Shown here: piece by piece, positions 8,075-16,760 of the stretch
How positions within the stretch are numbered: position 1 is the stretch's first letter
Layout of the letters: every line of letters starts with the position of its first letter
The notes under the pieces: model-generated
Database searches by the model: none
What the model saw: only the letters and a program-made list of their open reading frames with translations
What the model was told of the DNA's origin: nothing
NCBI RefSeq assembly: GCF_029961145.1
Contig: NZ_JASBRG010000007.1
Span: 972,155 to 1,036,154 of the forward strand
DNA from: Pinibacter soli
GTDB taxonomy: Bacteria > Bacteroidota > Bacteroidia > Chitinophagales > Chitinophagaceae
Length of the DNA stretch: 64,000 nucleotides
Direction: 5' to 3'
Program-made: the position numbers and the translations under genes

Positions 8075-9337
8075 TTAACATTCAGTGAATTTTAACAAAA
8101 CATTTCCAATTGAACAGCTCAGGCAGCGCCTGCTTTCGCAATATTGTGTTTTGAGTTCGATTAAGCTTTGACTATCAAATGCACAACTATTTTTAACACC
8201 ATGCTCTTCGAATTTTTCCATAATTGTATTGTTTTCAGCAGGTAATTGCTGCATCCATTTCAGCACTCTTTCTTTGTGTATTTCCAGCGAATGGAAACTA
8301 TCATACGCAAACAATAAAGGCGCTATTGTATTAATGATAATATTAATAATTGTGCCTTTGCCAAGATTTTTCGGTTGGTAAGCTGTGGGATCATCAAACT
8401 TGTAGTGATAGTGCCAATAATCATTTGCCGTTACATTAAATAACACTAAAAGGTCATCAATTGTTTCGGCATCAAGTAATTGGGAAAACAAATGATTGGA
8501 ACTTTGGATAAATGCAGCCAATTGAGCAAGTCGAACTGTAGGAAAAGAAGGCGGCCTCATACGCAGGAAGTGAATCTGAACCTGTGGCCGTTGCAAGGAG
8601 TATTTTTTACTTAAATGCCGGTATTCTTTCTGCAGCATTTGTGGATATGATTCTTCAAAATCATTTTCGAGGAAACCGGCCTGTCCCAACAATAATGCTT
8701 CCAGTTGTTGAATGCTGTTTTTATGCTTGGCTAAAATATTTATTGATACAGATCTGGCAACAATTTCAAATGCATCTGCATTTACTTTGATACCGAAGTT
8801 GCGGGCGACGAGCCACCAGCAGACTTCTTCCCAATGACTTTTCGATTGCTGCAACAAGCTATGAATGTGAAGCGTCTTGCGTTCCATTCTCTCAACAAAA
8901 AGCCTGTCTTTCCACGTAAGCCAAATGATTTCCCTTACTTGCTGCAAGCTGTTTCCGCAAGGAACAAACCCCTGCTGCTCCATCAAATGCTGATATCGAT
9001 TTAACAAAATAGAGGAAACACGATGCTGCAAAACCAAAACAGGCATACCTGCCAGTTGGAGATCATTTTCCCAAACCACATGAAGAATGATGTTCCGGTA
9101 ATTGGGATCGTTGTCATGGGCATGCTTGTTCCAGTCTGATGCTTTAATATGCAATTCTATATTGCCCGCCCAGAGCACATTCCCAATCTTAAGTTTCGCT
9201 TGCAAAAAATCTGCACCCTGATTTGTATTATAAATACCCGGAGCAATAACAGTGATGGATTCACCCTGTTCAGTTTGTAATTGACTTCTGTTAAAATACT
9301 GGAACTGCCAGATGAAGTGAAGTAATCTTTCCGTCAT
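8075..9337 (-). CDS. DUF2851 family protein
   Basis: About 420 residues from ATG at 9337 (MTERLLHFIWQFQYFN); the frame extends upstream but without family similarity. Features are LQTEQGESITVIAPGIYNTNQGADFLQAKLKIG, WAGNIELHIKASDWNKHAHDNDPNYRNIILHVVWEND and a Cys-rich end (ESRRCLSCSIG). This pattern defines DUF2851, a Bacteroidota-wide family of unknown function. The N-terminal part has been noted to resemble nuclease-like folds, but no activity can be claimed. It is cytoplasmic and single, with AT-rich paired arms at its 5' side. Confidence 0.88.
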   Translation of the reverse strand: MTERLLHFIWQFQYFNRSQLQTEQGESITVIAPGIYNTNQGADFLQAKLKIGNVLWAGNIELHIKASDWNKHAHDNDPNYRNIILHVVWENDLQLAGMPVLVLQHRVSSILLNRYQHLMEQQGFVPCGNSLQQVREIIWLTWKDRLFVERMERKTLHIHSLLQQSKSHWEEVCWWLVARNFGIKVNADAFEIVARSVSINILAKHKNSIQQLEALLLGQAGFLENDFEESYPQMLQKEYRHLSKKYSLQRPQVQIHFLRMRPPSFPTVRLAQLAAFIQSSNHLFSQLLDAETIDDLLVLFNVTANDYWHYHYKFDDPTAYQPKNLGKGTIINIIINTIAPLLFAYDSFHSLEIHKERVLKWMQQLPAENNTIMEKFEEHGVKNSCAFDSQSLIELKTQYCESRRCLSCSIGNVLLKFTEC

Positions 9338-9370
9338 AATTGTGGTTTTATGCGGAAGTACTTGGTAGGT

Positions 9371-9524
9371 CAAATTTGAAAATATGAAAATATGCTAATT
9401 TGAAAATTCTTTCAGTGCATCTTTCCTTGCTGCTTTGAAGCAGCCTTAAAGCAATGATAAATCAAAATAATGAATGAGGCACAGAATGAATTTTCAAATT
9501 TTCAAATCAGCACATTTTCAAATT
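9371..9524. repeat. Paired inverted arms (TTGAAAAT words)
   Basis: The left arm 9371-9409 repeats tttgaaaatatg-like words, and the right arm 9488-9524 is its complement (ttttcaaattttcaaat). The spacer of about 78 nt holds a small GCTGCTT-TG-AAGCAGC hairpin. The right arm overlaps the end of the Maf gene. Confidence 0.7.
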
Positions 9525-10081
9525 AACTTGTGCAATTCCTGCACAACCCTGCTCACCGGCAATCCCATTACGTTGTAAAAGTCGCCGTGTATTTCACCAA
9601 TTCCTACTACACCGATCCACTCCTGGATGGCGTAGGCGCCAGCTTTGTCGTATGGCTGATATTTGTCAATGTAGTATCTGATGTCGTCGTACGAAAGAGG
9701 ATTGAACGTTACCTCTGTTGTATTGGAGAAAACAATTTCTTTATCATTTTTCATAATAACCACACCTGTAATAACCTGGTGCGTTCTGCCTTCCAGGCGG
9801 GTAAGAATTTCAATGGCATCTTCCCTATCTTCTGGCTTACCAATTATTTCGTCATCCAGAACAACCACTGTGTCTGCTGCAAGAATAACACGATCATGAC
9901 TCAGTTCGCTTCTTACTGCCAATGCTTTGTTTCTGGCGATAAAAACGGGAATATCTTCTGTATGCAAACCATCGGGATAAGACTCATCGGTATCTTTCAC
10001 AATCACATCAAAAGGAATTTCTGCCCATTCGAGCAATTGCTTTCTGCGCGGAGATTGTGAGGCCAAAACAATTCTTTCCAT
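9518..10081 (-). CDS. maf: Maf-like nucleotide pyrophosphatase
   Basis: 187 residues, usual Maf length. Maf proteins hydrolyse non-canonical nucleoside triphosphates (m5UTP, pseudo-UTP, dTTP/UTP) to monophosphates. The N-terminal LASQSPRRKQLLEWA is the diagnostic SxSPRRxxLL motif. Further motifs are ILAADTVVVLDDEIIGKP, LEGRTHQVITGV and DKAGAYAIQEWIG. The ATG shares its A with the TAA stop of the upstream prenyltransferase (TAATG), so translation is probably coupled. The stop codon falls within the arm of an intergenic repeat. Confidence 0.95.
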   Translation of the reverse strand: MERIVLASQSPRRKQLLEWAEIPFDVIVKDTDESYPDGLHTEDIPVFIARNKALAVRSELSHDRVILAADTVVVLDDEIIGKPEDREDAIEILTRLEGRTHQVITGVVIMKNDKEIVFSNTTEVTFNPLSYDDIRYYIDKYQPYDKAGAYAIQEWIGVVGIGEIHGDFYNVMGLPVSRVVQELHKLI

Positions 10082-11043
10082 TACATATACAGTTTAAAAA
10101 ATAATATGGACAAAATACCGGTGAGCATTACCAACTTGATGTAGGTGCTCACTTTGTGGTAATCTTTTGCATTGACTGCCCGGTACAAATATTTGAACAG
10201 ATAAAGCAAAGGCAATACTATAAATATAAAACAATATACCGCGCCGAGCCACCAACCTTTCATCAACCCATATACCTGTACGATGCCTGTAGAAACAATT
10301 AAAACAATGAGCCACACCGCTACGAAAACTTTTGATGCAGGAATGCCCCAAACTATCGGCATGGTTTTGCAACCGTACTTTTCATCCCCCTCCATGTCTT
10401 CCATGTCTTTTACTACTTCTCTTATCAGTGAAATGATAAAAGCAAAGCCTGCATAAATGGTAGCGAACTTAAATAACCGGGTGATCTTTGTTTGATACAA
10501 AACTTTAAATTCCGGCGACCAGTTCCAGTACATCACCCTCACTTCTCCAAAATATAAAACAAGTACGACCCATGCCGTTAGCACCGAGATAATGACATTG
10601 CCAATGAGCAGCTTTTTTTTGAATGTGGTGGAATAAGTTAATAATAAAAGCACACAGGCAAGATTGGCAAAACCCAATAAAATATTGTTGATCTTAAATC
10701 CAACGTAAAAGGCAATGACTACACCGATGGCAGACAATAATAAATGCCATACAATGGCCCATCGTCTTTTTATAAGTTTTTGAATAACGATGGCGTCCGG
10801 CTTATTAACCTGGTCTATGTTAAGATCGAAGTAATCATTGATAATGTATCCCGCCGCAGCGATGGTAACGGATGATGCCACAATCAGCCAGAACAGGCAT
10901 GTTGAAATTTTATTGAGTCCAACATCGGCAGGATTTTCAAATACGGGCAAGACAATGCAATAATAAAACAACACTTGAGTAATAACGATAAAAACCAGGT
11001 TTGGCCAGCGAATGAGTCGAAAAAAGGCTCCTAATAACTTCAA
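10081..11043 (-). CDS. UbiA-family prenyltransferase, probably geranylgeranylglycerol-phosphate geranylgeranyltransferase-like
   Basis: 320 residues with about eight to nine membrane segments. The first Asp-rich motif is AAGYIINDYFDLNIDQVNKPD (NDYFD...D), and the second is KDMEDMEGDEKYG. Both bind the prenyl diphosphate through Mg2+. No in-frame ATG exists before the conserved RLIRWPN motif, so a TTG start at 11043 is the best choice. In Bacteroidota such proteins next to Maf and a KdsC-like phosphatase are commonly annotated as geranylgeranylglycerol-phosphate transferases; the acceptor is not provable here. The stop overlaps the maf start. Confidence 0.85.
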   Translation of the reverse strand: MKLLGAFFRLIRWPNLVFIVITQVLFYYCIVLPVFENPADVGLNKISTCLFWLIVASSVTIAAAGYIINDYFDLNIDQVNKPDAIVIQKLIKRRWAIVWHLLLSAIGVVIAFYVGFKINNILLGFANLACVLLLLTYSTTFKKKLLIGNVIISVLTAWVVLVLYFGEVRVMYWNWSPEFKVLYQTKITRLFKFATIYAGFAFIISLIREVVKDMEDMEGDEKYGCKTMPIVWGIPASKVFVAVWLIVLIVSTGIVQVYGLMKGWWLGAVYCFIFIVLPLLYLFKYLYRAVNAKDYHKVSTYIKLVMLTGILSILFFKLYM

Positions 11044-11103
11044 GGATAGTATTTGTTTAGGGTAAATTTAATTTCTTTTTTGGATTTTGCATATTTGTGA
11101 ATC

Positions 11104-11187
11104 GCAGGGGCGAATAGCAGTCGCTCCGGGTCGATAATTGGCGGCTCGCCTTTTTGCGGAACAAAGGCGAATGCGATTCGTCCCTAC
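11104..11187. repeat. REP-like element with GGCGAATGCGATTCG palindromes
   Basis: Inverted words (gaatcgcaggggcgaa ... ggcgaatgcgattcgtccc) flank about 45 nt. A related element lies at 13617-13664. Its right end overlaps the stop codon of the KdsC-like gene. Confidence 0.7.
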
Positions 11188-11705
11188 CTGCTTTGTAATG
11201 AAACATCAATGTGCCAATCGCCGCGCAGCTTCATCACTTTTTCTATCACGTCCCGAACGCAGCCACGTCCACCAGATAACGGTGATATATATGCGGCAAT
11301 ATGTTTTATCTCGCCAACAGCATCAGACGGTGCACATGCAATTCCGGAGGCTTTCATTACCTCGTAATCAGGTATATCGTCTCCCATGTATAAAATCTCT
11401 TCCTTTTTGATGCCGTTGCGATTCATGTAATCGTGCAAAATTTCAATTTTGTTTTCCACTTTAAGAAAAACATCTTTTATACCAAGCTTGGTTAAACGAA
11501 TGGTTACCGCTTCCGAGGCGCCGCCAGAAATGATCACAATTCTATATCCTTTTTTTATAGCAAGTTGCATGGCATAACCATCTTTCGTGTTCATACTTCT
11601 TGCCATTTGTCCGTCTTCGAGCAGCAAAATACTTCCATCCGTTAAAACGCCATCTACATCCAGCACGAATGTTGTGATCTTTGAAAACCTGTTTAATAAG
11701 CTCAT
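11184..11705 (-). CDS. KdsC-like HAD phosphatase (3-deoxy-D-manno-octulosonate 8-phosphate phosphatase)
   Basis: About 173 residues from ATG at 11705 (MSLLNRFSKITTF); the longer frame reads through repeat DNA. The HAD motif I FVLDVDGVLTDG has nucleophile Asp16 and acid Asp18. Motif II is IISGG, and motif IV is MGDDIPDYEVM. The short length and the GRGCVRDVIEKV tail with Arg-rich loop are typical of KdsC, a capless tetrameric HAD enzyme that releases Kdo for lipopolysaccharide. No other Kdo gene is adjacent. A related sugar-phosphate substrate cannot be excluded. Confidence 0.88.
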   Translation of the reverse strand: MSLLNRFSKITTFVLDVDGVLTDGSILLLEDGQMARSMNTKDGYAMQLAIKKGYRIVIISGGASEAVTIRLTKLGIKDVFLKVENKIEILHDYMNRNGIKKEEILYMGDDIPDYEVMKASGIACAPSDAVGEIKHIAAYISPLSGGRGCVRDVIEKVMKLRGDWHIDVSLQSR

Positions 11706-11837
11706 TTGTTCTATTTGAAAATTTGAAAATTTCCTGCCCGACCAATCATGCAGGCGGGGAAAATTTGAAAAGTCCTTAAGTAGAGTCATTTCGCATTTTC
11801 ATCCGTCGCTCGCAAATTCTCGCCGAGGCTGCAAAGT

Positions 11838-11932
11838 AATCTGAATAATTGAATTATTGAGTCATTGAATTATTGAATTACTGAGTAAATGACAAAAGTC
11901 AATTACGCACCATCAATTATTCTTATTCAATC
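11838..11932. repeat. Paired inverted arms (TTGAATTATTGA words)
   Basis: The left arm 11838-11884 iterates gaattattgagtcattg words, and the right arm near 11911-11932 reads caattattcttattcaatca. The spacer of about 27 nt is unrelated to other spacers. Confidence 0.6.
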
Positions 11933-12025
11933 ATTTCTCTTTGGCTATAGTTTAACAATTACCACTATCCTGTCTTTTAAACTTACAAACCAATGTGGAA
12001 TCTTATTTATAGAAAAATTACCGTT

Positions 12026-12634
12026 ATGAAAAAGATTCTACTTACAGCCATGTTATTAAGCACAGCCATCGTATTTAGAGCGAATGCACAGGTAGCGATA
12101 ACCGCAAATATCAACATCGGTAATCAGCCAATGTGGGGTCCTACAGGTTATGATCACGTAGATTATTATTACCTGCCAGATGTGGACATGTACTACTACG
12201 TACCAACGCAACAATTTGTTTATTTCCAAAACAATCAATGGGTGTACAACAGCTGTCTTCCTTATGCATACAGGGACTTTGACCTTTACCACTCTTACAA
12301 GGTGGTGGTAAATGAGCCAAGACCTTACTTAAACAATGCGTACTACCATACAAGATATGCGGGCTACAGAAACTGGAACCAACCTCAGCCGATGTGGCGC
12401 GACTATCCCGGCAGAGCAGATTACGGCAAATACAATAATCAATACCCTGTTCGCAGAGAAGTTTACGGAAATGCAGATTACAACAAAGGAGGCCGAGGTA
12501 ATGAAAATTTGCATGATAATGGTCAAAGAAATAATGGCAACTGGGCTCGCAACAACGACCAGGGCAATAATGGCAACTGGGGACATGACAATGGCAGAAG
12601 AGGCAACGACAAAGGTGATTATAGAAGATACTAG
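12026..12634 (+). CDS. Secreted Tyr/Asn-rich protein of unknown function
   Basis: About 202 residues. ATG at 12026 gives a clean signal peptide (MKKILLTAMLLSTAIVFRANAQ); the upstream ATG at 11993 would put 11 extra residues in front of it. The mature part has TANINIGNQPMWGPTGYDHVDYYYLPDVDMYYYV, a YYYLPDxxxYY motif seen in many unnamed Bacteroidota exported proteins. A tail of Asn-Gly-Arg-rich repeats (NNGNWARNND, NNGNWGHDNG) follows. It is probably a periplasmic or surface protein with a low-complexity C-terminus. A strong terminator follows. Confidence 0.8.
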   Translation: MKKILLTAMLLSTAIVFRANAQVAITANINIGNQPMWGPTGYDHVDYYYLPDVDMYYYVPTQQFVYFQNNQWVYNSCLPYAYRDFDLYHSYKVVVNEPRPYLNNAYYHTRYAGYRNWNQPQPMWRDYPGRADYGKYNNQYPVRREVYGNADYNKGGRGNENLHDNGQRNNGNWARNNDQGNNGNWGHDNGRRGNDKGDYRRY

Positions 12635-12735
12635 TACATTAAATGAGTGGTAACGAAGCCATCTCAAATATAAAACATTCAGACTTTGCCTCTTTATTTT
12701 GTTTGTTTGATTCATTAGCATTCTAAGTCCAGACG

Positions 12736-12763
12736 GACCCCGTTTAAAACGGGGTCTTTTTTT
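12736..12763 (+). terminator. Rho-independent terminator
   Basis: Perfect stem GACCCCGTTT / AAACGGGGTC followed by TTTTTTT, about 100 nt after the stop of the secreted Tyr/Asn-rich protein. Confidence 0.93.
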
Positions 12764-12905
12764 GGCTTCGACAAATGCGATCCCGATAGTGCTGTCAGTC
12801 TGAACTTGCAGATGCCTTCGCATTAAGAAACAAACGTAACAAGTCCCTTGAAAGTTGATTAAATTTGCAGAGATTTTTTTGATCAACTAACCCTTGTTTT
12901 GTGAT

Positions 12906-13592
12906 ATGGATTTGAAGAAACATTATGAAAACCTTTGGTATAAGGCGCTTAGTAAATTTAAACAGAATGCTTTCGAATATGATCACCTGATTGATTCTAA
13001 CAGCGATAAAAGATTCGGCATTTCGCTTATTGCGAGACCGTCGGAAGAAGTTAAACAAAAGGTGCAACATATGTTTGAAGAGTTGCGCAAACTCGAGCCT
13101 GATCAATATTTTTACCCCTCCTCTGAGATCCACATTACGGTTCTGTCGATCATTTCCGCATATGATGGTTTTTCATTGAAAAACATCAATACGGAAGATT
13201 ATATTAAAGTGGTTGAATCGGGCCTGCACAACAGAAAAGCTTTTGATGTTCATTTTCATGGCATCACAGCCTCACCATCTTGCATCATCTTACAGGGATT
13301 TCCTCAAAACGACGAACTTCATACGATCCGATGCCGCTTGCGCGAACTTTTTAATGACGCAGGTTTACAGGAATCAATCGACAAAAGGTATTCTATCATT
13401 ACGGCTCATTCGACAGTTGTTCGCTTTAGAAAAAAGATTGCAGATAACCATGCGCTTATTAACAAATTGAAAACTTTTAGAGGCATGGATTTCGGCAAAT
13501 GCCGTATCAGCGAACTGGAGCTGGTTTGCAACGATTGGTATCAACGAAAAGAAAAAAGCAAATTGCTACATACCTTCCACTTACCTGAATAA
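12906..13592 (+). CDS. 2H phosphoesterase superfamily protein (2'-5' RNA ligase-like)
   Basis: About 228 residues. The open frame starts at a TTG (12894), and the first ATG is 12906 (MDLKKHYENLW). Two HxT motifs are present: SEIHITVLS near residue 75 and AHSTVVRF near residue 170. These are the paired active-site motifs of the 2H family, which hydrolyses 2'-5' or cyclic phosphodiesters in RNA or nucleotides. The distance between the motifs and the strand pattern around them fit. The physiological substrate is unknown. It is cytoplasmic and single. Confidence 0.82.
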   Translation: MDLKKHYENLWYKALSKFKQNAFEYDHLIDSNSDKRFGISLIARPSEEVKQKVQHMFEELRKLEPDQYFYPSSEIHITVLSIISAYDGFSLKNINTEDYIKVVESGLHNRKAFDVHFHGITASPSCIILQGFPQNDELHTIRCRLRELFNDAGLQESIDKRYSIITAHSTVVRFRKKIADNHALINKLKTFRGMDFGKCRISELELVCNDWYQRKEKSKLLHTFHLPE

Positions 13593-13616
13593 ATTTTTAT
13601 CTTCGGGCCACGTACA

Positions 13617-13664
13617 TGAATGCAATTCGCTGTTTGTGGAAAAGAGCGAATGCGGTTCGCCCCA
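13617..13664. repeat. REP-like element related to 11104-11187
   Basis: gaatgcaattcgc and gcgaatgcggttcgcccc form an imperfect inverted pair. The word GCGAATGCG(A/G)TTCG is shared with the element at 11166-11187. Confidence 0.65.
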
Positions 13665-13741
13665 ACAATTGCCTGCCGTTTTTTTTAAACAACATTATTG
13701 ACGGTTATAGCCACGTGCTGTGACGGCCAAACAACCTTACT

Positions 13742-14302
13742 ATGTCAAATATTTTCACGCTTACTTATCTCATCTGGTTCATCTCGGAAATTGTATTGAA
13801 CAGGCTTAAACGATCGGCGCACGCCGACAAAAAGCACGAAGACAAAAATTCGCTCGCTACTATCTGGATTACAATTTTGATGGTTATTCCCCTGAGTGTT
13901 TTCATCGCGACATTTTTCCGGGCTCCGATTTTTCGAAAAGAGGGATATGAATATGTGGGATTGATCGTGATAGGAATTGGCATTCTCATCAGGTTTATCG
14001 CAGTGAATTCGCTGGGTAAATTCTTCACAGTAGATGTCACGATCCGGCAGGAGCACCACCTCAAGAAAGATGGTTTCTATAAAATTGTTCGCCATCCATC
14101 TTATTCGGGTTCTATTTTATCTTTTGTTGGTTTCGGTATTTCGCTAAACAACTGGATCAGCCTCTTTGTAGTGACGATCGCTGTTTTTACTGCTTTTATG
14201 AAACGTATACGTATAGAGGAACGTGTTCTTCAAAATCAATTCGGAGAGGAATATACAAAGTATGCGAAGGAGACGTATAGGTTGATACCGTGGGTGTATT
14301 GA
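13742..14302 (+). CDS. Isoprenylcysteine carboxyl methyltransferase family membrane protein
   Basis: 186 residues with four to five membrane segments. The C-terminal signature is complete: YKIVRHPSYSGSIL (RHPxY.G), then IRIEERVLQNQFGEEYTKYAKETYRLIPWVY (EE..L...FG.EY..Y). It defines the PEMT/ICMT family of SAM-dependent membrane methyltransferases. Bacterial members often act on unknown or lipid-like substrates, so only the family is claimed. It has no operon partner. A divergent REP-like element lies just upstream. Confidence 0.88.
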   Translation: MSNIFTLTYLIWFISEIVLNRLKRSAHADKKHEDKNSLATIWITILMVIPLSVFIATFFRAPIFRKEGYEYVGLIVIGIGILIRFIAVNSLGKFFTVDVTIRQEHHLKKDGFYKIVRHPSYSGSILSFVGFGISLNNWISLFVVTIAVFTAFMKRIRIEERVLQNQFGEEYTKYAKETYRLIPWVY

Positions 14303-14311
14303 ATGGAGCAA

Positions 14312-14452
14312 ATAATTGAAAGTTGAAAGTTGAAAATTGAAAATGAGGTTTGTGTTCAAGTTATCTTACTTTTCAATTAGCAAGCTGATTGATTGACTAT
14401 AAGAGTGTAGCACCCAGAGCATTTTCAACTTTCAACTTTCAATTTTCAATTA
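14312..14452. repeat. Paired inverted arms (GAAAGTTGAAAATTGAAAATG words)
   Basis: The left arm 14312-14347 and right arm 14421-14452 are near-perfect complements built from gaaagttgaaa and ttgaaaatg words. A spacer of about 75 nt lies between. The right arm overlaps the stop of the next gene. Confidence 0.75.
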
Positions 14453-15268
14453 CTTAAGCTGATACGCTGCAACGCTTTTCTTCATAAACGTTGGCACGTA
14501 TACAATGTGATTCTGGCTATCGTAGCCGATGTCAGCTGTATTGCTTTTTTCTTCTCTTGTGTCAAGCATCTGTTCGGCTTGCCCGTCTTTTATGTAATAG
14601 ATAACACCGGCCCAGCAGCTAACTATGAATTCATTGGGCGCCACCATTTCAATTCCATCGGTGCTTTTTTCCATGCCGCCCGCAATTTTTGTTCGCTGTT
14701 TTTTATTGTCAAACTTCCACAAATCGCCGGAAGCAAGCACATATACATCTGTGCCGACAGCCAGCAGGCCATTGGCGTTGGGCAAATCGTCAGCAAACAA
14801 AACCGGTTGATCTCTGATGATTTGATGCACGGTATTTTTCCTTGAATCAGAAACATACACAACGCCGTTTTTATCTATGGTGATATCATTTAAAAACACT
14901 GCCCCTTCTACCGGTATTTTTTTAACCACTTTATTTTCTGAAATCCTTACTACAACTACCTCTGAAATATCCGCAACATAAAGCAGATCCCCATATATGC
15001 CGATGCCTTTAGGAGCATTTAAACCAGTGACCCAGTCGGCATTGATAATTGTTCCGCCTGTTCCCAGTTTGGCAATGCCTCCTTTTCCGTCTTTTGCTGT
15101 ACCATCTCCATCAATAAGCGAAACATAAAGTATTTGAGAATTTGGATCAAACTTCACCGATTCTGGTATAGCCAGCACGGTATCTGTTTGCCATAATTTT
15201 GAAAGGGAATGTTGCGCATTTACAGAAAATACTGCAATGAGGGCAATGATCATCAGGATGTATTTCAT
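14450..15268 (-). CDS. Secreted SMP-30/gluconolactonase-like beta-propeller protein
   Basis: About 272 residues from ATG at 15268, which gives the signal peptide MKYILMIIALIAVFSVNAQ. The body consists of repeated beta-propeller blades: LAIPESVKFDPNSQILYVS, LNAPKGIGIYGDLLYVADI, FLNDITIDKNGVVYVSDSR, PNANGLLAVGTDVYVLASG. This spacing is seen in SMP-30/NHL-type propellers, where N/D residues at blade ends can bind a divalent metal. It is exported, with enzymatic role not shown. The DUF6702 gene upstream has the same orientation, with paired AT-rich arms between. Confidence 0.8.
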   Translation of the reverse strand: MKYILMIIALIAVFSVNAQHSLSKLWQTDTVLAIPESVKFDPNSQILYVSLIDGDGTAKDGKGGIAKLGTGGTIINADWVTGLNAPKGIGIYGDLLYVADISEVVVVRISENKVVKKIPVEGAVFLNDITIDKNGVVYVSDSRKNTVHQIIRDQPVLFADDLPNANGLLAVGTDVYVLASGDLWKFDNKKQRTKIAGGMEKSTDGIEMVAPNEFIVSCWAGVIYYIKDGQAEQMLDTREEKSNTADIGYDSQNHIVYVPTFMKKSVAAYQLK

Positions 15269-15409
15269 AAAAGGATTTTTGTGATGGTTAAACATAATCA
15301 ATAAACACTGAAAATACAATGCCAGAAAAAATAACTGAATAACCGAGTGTTTCATCTTCGATCTTGCATTACAACTATCAACCATTCAGTCCATTCAGTT
15401 ACTCAGCTA

Positions 15410-15982
15410 TTAAAACTCAAACTTTGCAACACTTTCGGGCTTATTCAATCTCGTACTTTTACGTGTACCATTTACGGTTACGTGCATAATGCTGATCTGT
15501 GAATCGAATTCTTCAAACAGCAGCGTATTCTTTATTTCCAGTTGCTTTACAGAAGGCACATTGTTTACCTGAACATAGCACCATGCAGCTTCGCTTTCTT
15601 TTTCAAAACCTACAAACTGTAGCACTACCGGCTTTCCATCTACTTTTAGTTGCAAGTGACTGTTTATATAATCGCTGATCAGTTTATTCACCTTCGTTTT
15701 ATCCTTAATATTATTGAGGTCAACTTCTGTTTTTGTTACATCGCGTAGTGTTTTTTCGAAATCGTCGAGGAACATTTTACAACTAATCTCAAGCGTTTTA
15801 TCTTTCGGGTTATGGTTGATTTCCGTTACACTTATGTAAAAAGGATGGTTTGCGATTGGCTTTTCGGGACTTACGGTAACTTTTTTGATCCTTTGACCGG
15901 CTGCCTGCAAATCATTGCCAGCAACCGAACAAATAACAAATAAACACAATAAGAACTGCCATTTATAAAATCTATTCGCCAT
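15410..15982 (-). CDS. DUF6702 family secreted protein
   Basis: 190 residues with an N-terminal signal segment (FYKWQFLLCLFVICSVAGNDLQAAG). The mature part begins with HPFYISVTEINHNPKDKTLEISCKMFLDDFEKTLRD, the typical DUF6702 N-terminus. It continues with alternating strands to the C-terminal KSTRLNKPESVAKFEF. Function is unknown. It is transcribed divergently from a HupE/UreJ-like gene and an M1 metallopeptidase 51 and 779 bp away. This neighbourhood recurs in the phylum to my knowledge, suggesting a shared envelope function. Confidence 0.85.
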   Translation of the reverse strand: MANRFYKWQFLLCLFVICSVAGNDLQAAGQRIKKVTVSPEKPIANHPFYISVTEINHNPKDKTLEISCKMFLDDFEKTLRDVTKTEVDLNNIKDKTKVNKLISDYINSHLQLKVDGKPVVLQFVGFEKESEAAWCYVQVNNVPSVKQLEIKNTLLFEEFDSQISIMHVTVNGTRKSTRLNKPESVAKFEF

Positions 15983-16032
15983 TTAAAAACTAATTTACGG
16001 GGTAACAAAAGTCTTGATTATTTTCAAATCTT

Positions 16033-16629
16033 ATGCTGGATTTTAATCTTTACTTTAAATTAGGCATTGACCACATTCTTACATGGGAGGCGATGGACCA
16101 CATATTGTTTGTTGCTGCTTTATGCCTCCGTTATACATGGAAAGACTGGCGCAAAGTAGCCGTTTTAGTTACAGCCTTTACCATCGGCCATTCCATCACT
16201 TTGGCATTGAGCACGTTAGGCATTCTCCACATGAATACAAAATGGATCGAATTTTTAATCCCCATAACCATCATTTGTACAGCCATTAATAACCTGCTGC
16301 AAAAACCGGGCGCAACCAAAAAGAAACTGCCGCTCATTTACTTTTTTGCGCTGTTCTTTGGCATGATACACGGCATGGCTTATGCCACCACTCTGCTTTC
16401 ATTAGAGGGCACAGAAGGCCTTGTCGCACATTTGTTTGCCTTTAATCTTGGAATAGAAGTTGCGCAATTGCTGGTAGTGGCCGTGGTTTTGGCTCTTTCT
16501 CATTTAGTAGTTAACATTATCAAGCTGCCCGCTCAAAGATGGTTACAGATAATTTCTATAATAATATTGATTTTTTCATGTAAAATGGCATTTGAACGGC
16601 TGCCTGAATTATATTTGAAAGCCGCATAA
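16033..16629 (+). CDS. HupE/UreJ family membrane protein
   Basis: 198 residues with about six membrane segments. The motifs GIDHILTWEAMDHILFVAALC, AFTIGHSITLALSTLGI and FFALFFGMIHGMAYAT belong to the HupE/UreJ family. In hydrogenase and urease operons its members act as nickel or cobalt permeases. Conserved His and Asp in the first segment and HGxxxA in the middle are the presumed metal ligands. There is no urease or hydrogenase nearby, so the cargo is open. The M1 peptidase follows 131 bp downstream on the same strand. Confidence 0.85.
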   Translation: MLDFNLYFKLGIDHILTWEAMDHILFVAALCLRYTWKDWRKVAVLVTAFTIGHSITLALSTLGILHMNTKWIEFLIPITIICTAINNLLQKPGATKKKLPLIYFFALFFGMIHGMAYATTLLSLEGTEGLVAHLFAFNLGIEVAQLLVVAVVLALSHLVVNIIKLPAQRWLQIISIIILIFSCKMAFERLPELYLKAA

Positions 16630-16760
16630 ATGTTTAACCTTTTTTTCAAACTGAAACTGAATAAACACATGATGAAATGAGCCATTATCACCTTGCATAT
16701 CCAAAGCAATGATTATTTGGCGAATTCCATTAGACCAAAAAAAACAATAAAAATTAACTG

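Noticed and set aside
9530-10060. 176-codon plus-strand frame opposite maf
   Set aside because: It is the antisense of a complete Maf gene with all motifs on the minus strand.
12329-12886. 185-codon minus-strand frame opposite the Tyr/Asn-rich secreted protein
   Set aside because: It is the antisense shadow of a low-complexity gene and crosses the terminator.
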